A stretch of 45,485 nucleotides of DNA from CAZGNZ01 sp964527215. GTDB lineage: Bacteria > Fidelibacterota > Marinisomatia > SCGC-AAA003-L08 > JACNLC01. The notes below the pieces were generated by a model, which had not been told where the DNA came from, made no database searches, and saw only the letters and a list, made by a program, of their open reading frames with translations. Position 1 is the first letter of the stretch. The number at the start of each line of letters is the position of its first letter. The stretch is from the NCBI GenBank assembly GCA_964527215.1, contig CAZGNZ010000037.1:1-45485 (forward strand), in the 5' to 3' direction. The position numbers were made by a program, and so were the translations under genes. Positions 1 to 7,600 of this stretch are shown here, piece by piece.

Positions 1-133
1 CGTTGATCTGAAAAAACGAAATTAACTGATTATTGCCATTTGGCACAATAGAAGGGTGTGGTGGGGGTTTGGGATGGATGAACCTGGGAAATTCTGAAAA
101 CGGTCCCCCAAGGCACCTGTCAAACAGCGACTC

Positions 134-317
134 TTAGCCCGGATATTTCATGAGACTTCGTAATGAGATGATGAAAATGATTGATTCTACAAGGCATATG
201 AAGAAAAATGAGTGAAATCGTACTGGACAGTACGTTGAGAACATTTTTCGAGTATAACGCTGTAGAATTGAACAGATCCATCATCGGAATAGATTTCTCG
301 TGAAATATTCGGGTTAG
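134..317. repeat. MITE-like element, family 2, most complete copy
   Basis: The two ends form an imperfect terminal inverted repeat of about 22 bp: the left end reads TTAGCCCGGATATTTCATGA and the right end is the reverse complement of CTAACCCGAATATTTCACGA. The interior has no plausible gene. The left end recurs at 3087-3116 (inverted) and 23222-23275, and the right end at 11588-11711 and 39980-40051 (inverted). The copy lies just before the first recognisable codons of a decayed ATPase gene and may have displaced its 5' part. The repeat structure is seen directly; mobility is inferred. Confidence 0.7.
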
Positions 318-319
318 TC

Positions 320-800
320 CCCATTCCGGGGCCGGGACAATCTGAAAAATCCACCCTCCCTGAACCACAATTCCCCGAATTACACCTTTGTAATCCTGGA
401 AGCTCCGAATGTGCGTCTTCCCATCCATAACGATCCCCGCGGTTTGCTCAATGTGTATAAACATCCCCCATTCATCATTGATGAATTTCAGCGTTTACCG
501 AATCTCACCCGCTATTTACAGGAATACGCCGAAGAACACCATACAATGGGGCAGCTGCTTCCTGCCGAATCCCGGCAATTCCAAATCGGTGAACCGGTAT
601 CAAACTCCATCGCAGGACAAGCTGCTCAACTGCAGAGCAAAGACTGTCCAGCGTCACTGGAGCGAAGGAACCAGGTCAAACAGCGTTAATACAACCTGTG
701 GAGGTGCTCAAATTCATCTTGTCTGATTTATACCAATAAACTCATCCTCCAATAGACCCGCAAGCTCAGATACCATTGGTTATTGGCTGCAGAAAAAGGG
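320..800 (+). pseudogene. Decayed AAA ATPase with DUF4143 (fragment)
   Basis: Reading the plus strand from about 330 gives a protein typical of the ATP-binding proteins that carry an AAA_14 domain followed by DUF4143. Visible pieces are a degraded P-loop region near 330-360, NYTFVILEAPNVR, DPRGLLNVYKHP, the Walker-B-like FIIDEFQRLPNL, and SIAGQAAQL around 600-632. A further piece in another frame near 716-790 (ILSDLYQ, stop, THPPIDPQAQIP) matches the family's FYPRIHD...DPQ segment. The P-loop lacks GKT/GKS, there is at least one stop and one frame change, and the C-terminal half is missing. In intact relatives the protein is about 400 residues. The call rests on motif order; the boundaries are approximate. 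Confidence 0.62.
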
Positions 801-887
801 ATAAAAATCGGTGAGGGTACTCAATACCTCTTTCTGATAATCACCGGAATCAGTTAAATTCAGATTAATTTATTTTTTGGAGTATCC

Positions 888-1277
888 ATGAAGTATTCAC
901 CAATTATAGTATCACTGTTTTCTCTGGTGTTTTCGACCGTAATAAATATCCCCGATGAATACACAACTATCCAGGGAGGCATTGATGATGGGAGTTTCCG
1001 ACTTCAGCCTGGGAGGCCGTGCATTGATGCAGGCAGTCCGGATTCACCCTTAGATCCAGACTGTTCACCTGCAGATATTGGAGCATATTATTTCAACCAA
1101 TGCGGCATTCCAGGTGATATAAATCAGGACATGATTTTGAATGTAATGGATATTGTCGTAATTGTTGAATGTATCGTCACAGGATCCAATGAATGCTATT
1201 GTGCAGACATGAATGATGACTGCGATATATCAGTGCTTGACATAGTTCGAATTGTTTTGGACATCTTGGAAGGATGA
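888..1277 (+). CDS. Small secreted beta-helix/dockerin-like protein, internally deleted
   Basis: The 129-residue protein has a signal peptide (residues 1-19), then IPDEYTTIQGGID, the usual opening of a right-handed beta-helix, immediately followed by RPCIDAGSPDSPLDPD and ADIGAYYF, the usual closing of the same fold. Several hundred residues normally lie between them, so an in-frame internal loss at about residues 34-38 is likely. Residues 75-127 hold two dockerin-like Ca-binding repeats (GDINQDMILNVMDIV and ADMNDDCDISVLDIV). The start is supported by GGAG five bases upstream. It could still be exported as a carrier of the dockerin pair, or be a dying gene. Repeat debris begins two bases after the stop codon. 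Confidence 0.7.
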   Translation: MKYSPIIVSLFSLVFSTVINIPDEYTTIQGGIDDGSFRLQPGRPCIDAGSPDSPLDPDCSPADIGAYYFNQCGIPGDINQDMILNVMDIVVIVECIVTGSNECYCADMNDDCDISVLDIVRIVLDILEG

Positions 1278-1278
1278 T

Positions 1279-1313
1279 GTCCGGAGACGGATGAAAAACC
1301 CGCCTGCTGGCGG
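1279..1313. repeat. Family 1 repeat fragment (end hairpin)
   Basis: This carries GGAGACGGATGAAAAACCCG and the terminal CCGCC...GGCGG hairpin found at the ends of the family 1 repeats at 4602 and 34441. Only the terminal part is present. Its outer flank reads ATTATG, unlike the TTGNAT site beside the better preserved copies. Confidence 0.55.
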
Positions 1314-1424
1314 ATTATGTAAAACAAGTGTAATTTATTCTGTCAGTCAGGTGAGCAAATCTTGGGCTCAGTATCCTGAAACGGCGGTATTATCTCTTCT
1401 GAATATGTCAAGAATGAACACTTT

Positions 1425-2396
1425 ATGAACAGTTTATCTGAAATTTTTGACCTGATCATTATTGGTGCCGGTCCGGCAGGATTGACAGCAGCGATTTTTG
1501 CCCGGAACAAGAATTTGAATACTCTGATGTTTGAAGGACTTAAGCCGGGCGGTCAGCTGGCAAATCTGTATCCCAACAAACCGGTTTTCAACTATCCCGG
1601 ATACGCTCAGATTGAAGCAGGTAAATTAGCGGAAACCATGCTGCAGCAGTCCCGTGACCAGGAAGCGGATCGTATTCTAAACCAGACCGTAACCCATCTG
1701 AAGACCGGGCCGGACAATATCCTTCATATTTTTACGGGTGCACAGGTCTATAAATCAAAATCAATGATTCTGGCAGCCGGACTGGGACTGCTGCAGCCGC
1801 GGAAACTGGGAATACCGGGAGAAGCCGATGGCGAAGGGCAATCCGTATACTATCACATCAATGATATTGCAGATTGGCAAAACCTGAATGTGGCCGTGAT
1901 TGGTGGCGGCAACAGTGCTGCCGACAACGCCCTGCTGCTGCATCAGCAGGGCTGCTCCGTCACCCTGATTCACCAACTGCGGAATTTCCAGGCCGATGCG
2001 GAATCAATGGATAGAATTGCCCGAAGCAGTATTACTGTACTGACCGAAACAAAAATGCTGTCGGTAAATTCAGAAAATCATGCTGTGACAGAATTGGCAC
2101 TTCAGCGCAAATCCGATTCCTCCCCTGAATTGCTGCATGTTGACCGCGTACTGATCAATATCGGACTTAAACCGAATCTCGGATTCCTGAATGACTCTCC
2201 TGTTAAGGTAGTCCGCAGGAAAGTCCCCGTAACTTCCGAGATGCACACATCCTGCCCCGGTGTTTTCGCCTGTGGAGATCTGGTCGACTATCCCGGGAAA
2301 ATCCGGTTGATCGTCACCGCCATTGGAGAAGCGGCGACGGCTGTCAACAGTGCAGGAGAACATATTAAGTTATTGGAAAAAGGATCTTTAAAATGA
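1425..2396 (+). CDS. Ferredoxin-NADP(+) reductase, thioredoxin-reductase-like type
   Basis: A 323-residue FAD- and NAD(P)-dependent oxidoreductase. The FAD-binding GAGPAG lies near residues 14-19, PGGQLANLYP near 41-50, the NAD(P)-binding GGGNSAADNA near 161-170 and the C-terminal FAD motif ACGDLVDYPGK near 283-293. The redox-active CxxC of true thioredoxin reductase between the two halves is absent. Together with the GGQL..LYP and C-terminal GEAATAVNSA segments this points to the FNR2 family, which passes electrons between NADPH and ferredoxin or flavodoxin in the cytoplasm. Length fits the family (320-350). Its stop overlaps the next start as ATGA, so the two are probably translated together. 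No strong ribosome site is visible before the ATG. Confidence 0.85.
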   Translation: MNSLSEIFDLIIIGAGPAGLTAAIFARNKNLNTLMFEGLKPGGQLANLYPNKPVFNYPGYAQIEAGKLAETMLQQSRDQEADRILNQTVTHLKTGPDNILHIFTGAQVYKSKSMILAAGLGLLQPRKLGIPGEADGEGQSVYYHINDIADWQNLNVAVIGGGNSAADNALLLHQQGCSVTLIHQLRNFQADAESMDRIARSSITVLTETKMLSVNSENHAVTELALQRKSDSSPELLHVDRVLINIGLKPNLGFLNDSPVKVVRRKVPVTSEMHTSCPGVFACGDLVDYPGKIRLIVTAIGEAATAVNSAGEHIKLLEKGSLK

Positions 2397-3061
2397 AGTA
2401 TTCCAAACCTCGGACCGATTTGCTCATTCTTTTTCCCTGGAATTCCCTGGCCAATGCATTGATCAGAAAGTTGAAGGAAGCCCAGATTAATGTGGTTATG
2501 ATATTCGATGAAGAGCTTCCTCAAATCGAGACACCGGATAATGTCTCCCTGATCCAGTTTGAAAAACACCATGTACTTTTGCCCGGCTCGGTATTGGCAG
2601 ATGACCTCTTGAATCGAATCCGCACTGTGCTAAACTGCAGCGGCCACGACTATATCAAGATCCAAATCACAGGAAACCAGGAAAAATGGAAATTGGATTC
2701 TGCCTCCGGACCTGCACAACGGATTGCATTTGTGGATCAACTGCTGAATCGAATACCGGAAGGAAATGAAATCAACTGGATCAATGTGGTTTACGGCCGG
2801 GGTGGAAAAAGCAGTTCTGCTGACGTTTACTGTGACAGTCGGTATGCGGTATCTGGGTTGCATCATGCATTGAATATGAACCCAAGCTTTCGTTCCCTGA
2901 AGATCCAGGATCTTTGCCTGACCTATTTGCGTCAGCGGAACAATCCCGGGTGTACGGTTCACTGCCAACAGTGTTCTGCTGAAAAATTCGCCAACGAAGA
3001 AATTCCCCTTCAAAACGTTGACGATATCGCCCGTTTTCTTATTCGCCGCAGTCTTGGCTAA
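2393..3061 (+). CDS. SDR-like Rossmann protein with a Cys cluster, function unknown
   Basis: A 222-residue protein that starts in an ATGA overlap with the reductase gene and has AAAGGA upstream. The C-terminal half resembles a short-chain dehydrogenase: residues about 137-165 (YGRGGKSSSADVYCDSRYAV) align with the S...YxxxK active-site region, and NVDDIARFLI near the end matches the usual SDR ending. The catalytic Tyr/Lys pair is not preserved and the N-terminal glycine motif is weak, so it may not be a dehydrogenase. CTVHCQQCSAEKF (about residues 190-202) adds three close Cys and one His, which could bind metal or a cluster. Coupling to a ferredoxin reductase makes a redox role reasonable but unproven. 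Confidence 0.6.
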   Translation: MKYSKPRTDLLILFPWNSLANALIRKLKEAQINVVMIFDEELPQIETPDNVSLIQFEKHHVLLPGSVLADDLLNRIRTVLNCSGHDYIKIQITGNQEKWKLDSASGPAQRIAFVDQLLNRIPEGNEINWINVVYGRGGKSSSADVYCDSRYAVSGLHHALNMNPSFRSLKIQDLCLTYLRQRNNPGCTVHCQQCSAEKFANEEIPLQNVDDIARFLIRRSLG

Positions 3062-3086
3062 GATTCGCCGTCCACATATCAGAATA

Positions 3087-3116
3087 ATTACGAAGTCTCA
3101 TGAAATATCCGGGCTA
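3087..3116. repeat. Family 2 MITE-like end, inverted fragment
   Basis: The reverse complement reads TAGCCCGGATATTTCATGAG followed by ACTTCGTAAT, the same as the left end of the element at 134-317. Only about 30 bp are present, 25 bp after the SDR-like gene ends. Confidence 0.6.
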
Positions 3117-3160
3117 TCAAACAGGATTTTCATGTGTCGCCGGCATTGGATCAATAACCC

Positions 3161-3229
3161 TTTCCGCCAGCGGGCGGGGGGTTAATCCGTCTCCTGTCGG
3201 ACAAGTGTGACGGGGTGAACTCCCTGCTG
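3161..3229. repeat. Family 1 repeat fragment, inverted
   Basis: Read on the minus strand this segment contains CACCCCGTCACACTTGTCC, GACAGGAGACGGATTAA and a CCGCCCGCTGGCGG hairpin, in the same order as the right half of the family 1 copy at 34287-34441. It is in the opposite orientation to the copies that follow. Confidence 0.6.
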
Positions 3230-3301
3230 TCTGCGGTGGGGAACATCATGAATACTCACAGGGAACGCGTCAACCTGCAGGATGCAGAAATAAACAGCCA
3301 A

Positions 3302-3327
3302 AAGCCCGGCACACATCAACCGGGCTT
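3302..3327 (-). terminator. Rho-independent terminator, minus strand
   Basis: An 8-bp perfect stem AAGCCCGG/CCGGGCTT with a 10-base loop is followed on the minus strand by TTTTGGCTGTTT. No minus-strand gene lies directly upstream except the giant gene ending at 4609. Removing the repeat block 3413-4602 would put this hairpin about 90 bp after that gene's stop codon, so it is probably its original terminator. Confidence 0.6.
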
Positions 3328-3412
3328 GGGTCAGTATTGGTTTAATTCCTGGATTGCTTCAGAACGGAGAACCACAGCCTGAAACGGAAACCGCTCCCGA
3401 CTCAGGTCGTCA

Positions 3413-3952
3413 AATGAATTTCCCCGCCCGTCAGCTGACGGGACGAGGTATTATTAGTGATATAATCATTTTTTATTTCGCCGCCCCACCCATTGCCGGA
3501 TTTTCAACAAACGGCAGGGTATACACCCCACTGCACGTGTCCTTCAACCGACAAAGTCAATTCCCCGGACGGGGAATGGCTGGTGAGCCGGTGGCTTCAG
3601 CCACCGGAGAAAGTGCGCCAGGATTCCGAGTCCTGAAGGGACGCGGACCTCAACAGATGTGTTATTCACAATATTCCGCGCTGTGCCGTCGATTGCGGTA
3701 CTGTTCTCAAACGGTAACACAGGCAAGGCAGACAAAAGAATACGCGTGTTGTTAATCTGGTAAATGTGCGCCCCGTTTATTGATTCATCAAACAAACGTC
3801 GTCCTTTCAGGACTGCGATTATTAATAAATCGTACCGGTGGCTGAAGCCACCGGCTGTCCACCCTGATCCCTGCCGGGATCTCCAATGTTCGCATTATTG
3901 TAAATGGGTGGTACAATGGATATCGGCTGTGCTTAAAACGGAAGTTGGAGTT
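3413..3952. repeat. 540-bp tandem repeat unit, copy 1
   Basis: The first of two almost identical head-to-tail units, each starting AATGAATTTCCCCGCC. The first 110 bp are the family 1 mobile repeat. The remainder is palindrome-rich: ATTCCCCGGACGGGGAAT near 3560, a hairpin CCGGTGGCTTCAGCCACCGG at 3588-3607 and its exact reverse complement near 3836-3855, plus a matching inverted pair around AGTCCTGAAGGGACG and CGTCCTTTCAGGACT. The short open frames inside look like by-products of the palindromes. Confidence 0.85.
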
Positions 3953-4492
3953 AATGAATTTCCCCGCCCGTCAGCTGGCGGGACGAGGTATCATTAGTGA
4001 TATAATCATTTTTCATTTCGCCGCCGCGCCAAATGGCGGATTTCCAAAAAACGGCAGGGTATGCACCCCACTGCACGTGTCCTTCAACCGACGAAGTTAA
4101 TTCCCCGGACGGGGAATGGCTGGTGAGCCGGTGGCTTCAGCCACCGGAGAAAGTGCGCCAGGATTCCGAGTCCTGAAGGGACGCGGACCTCAACAGATGT
4201 GTTATTCACAATATTCCGCGCTGTGCCGTCGATTGCGGTACTGTTCTCAAACGGTAACACAGGCAAGGCAGACAAAAGAATACGCGTGTTGTTAATCTGG
4301 TAAATGTGCGCCCCGTTTATTGATTCATCAAACAAACGTCGTCCTTTCAGGACTGCGATTATTAATAAATCGTACCGGTGGCTGAAGCCACCGGCTGTCC
4401 ACCCTGATCCCTGCCGGGATCTTCAATGTTCGCATTATTGTAAATGGGTGGTACAATGGATATCTGCTGTACTTAAAACGGAAGTTGGAGTT
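3953..4492. repeat. 540-bp tandem repeat unit, copy 2
   Basis: The same length as copy 1 with only a small number of substitutions, mostly within the first 150 bp (for example GCCGCGCCAAATGGCGG where copy 1 has GCCCCACCCATTGCCGG). The near identity implies a recent duplication or continuing gene conversion. The unit ends in the same GGAAGTTGGAGTT as copy 1. Confidence 0.85.
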
Positions 4493-4602
4493 AATGAATT
4501 TCGCCGCCCCACCCATTGCCGGATTTTCAACAAACAGGGCGGGGAATGCACCCATTTTCACTCGTCAGTCAGGAGACGGATTAAAAATCCGCCCACCGGC
4601 GG
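4493..4602. repeat. Family 1 repeat, third copy closing the tandem array
   Basis: Begins AATGAATTTCGCCGCC at exactly 540 bp from the previous start and ends with the GACGGATTAAAAATCCGCC / GGCGG hairpin. The next six bases, ATTCAA, are TTGAAT on the minus strand, the same kind of site that flanks the copy at 20224-20364. The repeat stops six bases short of the stop codon of the giant gene. Confidence 0.75.
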
Positions 4603-4608
4603 ATTCAA

Positions 4609-7600
4609 TCATTTCACCAGCATCAGCTTCTGCGTCAGTACCCGGTCCGCCGTGACGAGACGGGCAATGTAAACGCCGGAGGCCAGATCTGCAGCATTCC
4701 AGTTCATGCCGTACAGTCCGGAGGTCATGTAGGCATTGGAATACAGCGCTTCCACCAGCCTGCCTTTCAAGTCATAAATGTCCAGGCTCACCGGTCCGTC
4801 ATCAGCCAGACTGAACTCCAGCCGTGTAACCGGGTTGAACGGATTGGGATAAGGACTGCTGAAGCTCACCGATTCCGGCAGAACAGCCGTACCGGCTGCA
4901 ATTGATCCGAAGGTCAGAAATCCACAGCCAAAACAGTTCTCAGTCAGGTCAGCCGCAAGGTCAATCTCCCTATTTGCAGCGGACTGATACAGCTTCAGCT
5001 CAATGGCATCTCCCGGAGTGAATCCCGGCAGCCGGGTATCATACTGGTCCACCCGCTCCCAGGCCGGCAGCAGCACAGGCGCGGATGGATCCGTAATACG
5101 AACCGCTCCAACCAGCTTGCCATCGGCAAAGGCCGCCAGTTCATCTCCCACCGCAAGCAGCTGATCATGTTCCGTAATGATCAACGGATAGGAAGTACCC
5201 GTGAATGTCGGAGCATAAAAGACCGGTGTTCTTTCCAGGCGGTTTTTCTCGATCCCGGCCAGATTCACAGTCCGGCCCAGGCTGTCTTCGCCCGGGAACT
5301 GGTATTCGATGGGGACATCACCGGTCAGGACACTGCGATAGGCCTCACCGGGCCACATCATCTCCATGGTCTGAATGCCCAGCTCAGGAATGAAATACTC
5401 ACCCTGGTCATTGCTCACCAGCAGGATCTCGTCATGCACATGACCAAACGCATTGTCAGTAAGCATGGGCTGGGAGTGCAGATACGGCATCATATTGTTC
5501 ATATTGGGATGCATCCACAGAGAATGATTGGGATCGATAGGCGATCCCTGTATCTGAAGCACCAGTGGTTCCGGCTGTTCATGAAAGACCTTGTATCCCA
5601 GCTCGGGACTGAAAGCACCGATGTTGTCCACACCAAATACAGGCACATAAAACCCACCCCACTGATCTTCAACCACCAGTACGTCATCACCGAACACGGT
5701 TTCGAGCGCAGGATCATCCGGAATGATGTTCAGGGAGATCATATTGATCATGAAGGGCGGCAGGGACAGCGTCTGAGTCACCGTTTCGATCACCTCGATG
5801 TTGATGACTGTCAGGTTTTCACCCCAAATCCCTTCGCCCACTGTGACGGTTATCTCAGCAGGGATTTCTGTCTGGTCGGCACTGCGCCAGACTCGGGCAG
5901 CAATGGTATTGCCCTCAACATAACCGGAGTACTGGGCACCGCCGAATTCGCAGTAGTCCAGCGAGCCGGTGCTTGAGACAGCCAACTGATCACCGTTCCA
6001 GACACCGGATCCAACCAGCAGTTCGCCCTGTTGATTGGAGCAGTCTCCGTAATTGAGCAGGCCCGCATAGTCAAAGAGTCCCACTTCGTCACCGGGCAGC
6101 AGACCAATGGCTTCCTCGATCACCACCAGTTGAAAACTGCCCGTCGCAGGAATCTGCACCATGTAGTACTCCGGATCCAGCGGCTGGGGTATGGTGACAC
6201 AGGCTGCCTGTGACGGATAGGATTCTGAGACCCCGTTATCACTGGTAACCGTGTAACAGTAAGTCGCTTCCGGGTCAACATTGTCATCCCGGTACATGAC
6301 ATTGTCGATGGACTCCGCAATCAGGGAACCGTCACGATAGACGTTGTAAACAGTATTTTCCTGGATTTCATCTCCACAGAGGGCCGGTCCCGGCTGAACA
6401 TCATAGGCCAGTCCTTCCAGATCACCGATGGTGGCGGCGGTGACTGCCGCACATTCCACTGCAGACCAGTTGACGGACCATTCGAAACGATAGAGCAGTC
6501 CGGAACTGCCGGCGGGAATGTAATCCGTGCCGCCCAGCTGTAAGGCCAGCATCGTATCACTGCCCCCGGGAATGATGAGATAATTCAGATCGTAAGCGAT
6601 CCCGGCGGTTGGATGCTGTAACTGAATGTTCGCACCGGCATCGGAACCCAGAGTCAAAATAAAATTGGAAATATCCATGCTGGTTTCATAACTGATATCC
6701 ACATAGGATTCGGTGTAATCCGAAATCCACATCCGTACAGCTGAGCCGGTGGAATCAGCGGGTATCGAATCCCAGTGCACATCCGCAAAACCGCTGCCGG
6801 CCATGGCCATCACATTCTGCGGAATCGGCAGCTGAGACGGCGGCAGGTAGGTCGTAGCGCAGACCGTTTCAGACAAACCGGATTCAAATCCGCTGTTCAG
6901 GCTGGAGACCTGGTAGCAATGGGTCACACCGGGGTTCAGTCCAGAGTCCGTATATTCACTATTTTCCAGATCACCGGCAATCAGGCTCCCGTTGCGATAC
7001 ACATTGTAGGTCAGCGGAATCAGTTCACCGTCCATACAATAGGGAGCTCCGATGGCTGCATCGTAGAAATCCCAGTCGGTATTTGAAAATGCCGCGCTGG
7101 TGATATCGAAGCAGAAGTCCGGACCCAATTCCATTTCCCAGGCCAGCTGGATCAGCACCCCGCTGGAGTTGGCGGGAATGATCTCCCCGCCGGGAATGGC
7201 CAGGAACGCGCCGTTGTTTGAGGGCAGAATGATGAATCCCGCCTCATAGGCAATCCCGCCGATTCCGTAGTGAAACTGCAAATCCATGGGAGGTGCAGAG
7301 GTGATTTCAACACTGAATCCCGTGATATCCGTCTCCGTGCTGAAAGACAGTTCCAGATATTCCGGTGTCACATCAGAGATCCAGATCTCAGTGAGTTCGC
7401 GGTTTCCTGACGAACCATCGTAGACCGTGTCCCAGTCCAGGCTGATAAATACGTCACCGCCGGCTGCACTCAGATTCTGGGGTGTATTCGGCTCAGACGG
7501 CGAATTGAGCTGGGCACAGACAAAATCAGACTGGTCCGATTCCGTGAACGCCACCGTTGACACGGTGTAGCAGTATTCCTGTCCTTCAGACACCATGGCA

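Noticed and set aside
3331..3411. Open minus-strand frame ending in AIQELNQY, looked like a gene tail before the terminator.
   Set aside because: Joining the flanks of the repeat array makes it the 3' untranslated part of the giant gene; 27 codons without homology are not enough.
3544..4335. Two identical 83-codon minus-strand frames (MFDESINGAHIYQ...), one per 540-bp unit.
   Set aside because: They lie on palindromes, lack ribosome sites and resemble no family; identity reflects the DNA repeat.
3413..4602. Regularly spaced repeats considered as a CRISPR array.
   Set aside because: Units are 540 bp, contiguous and without unique spacers; no cas genes nearby.
5167..5976. Open plus-strand frame of 269 codons inside the giant secreted gene.
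   Set aside because: It is the complement of a clear coding frame with signal, repeats and sorting module; His/Arg-rich shadow composition.
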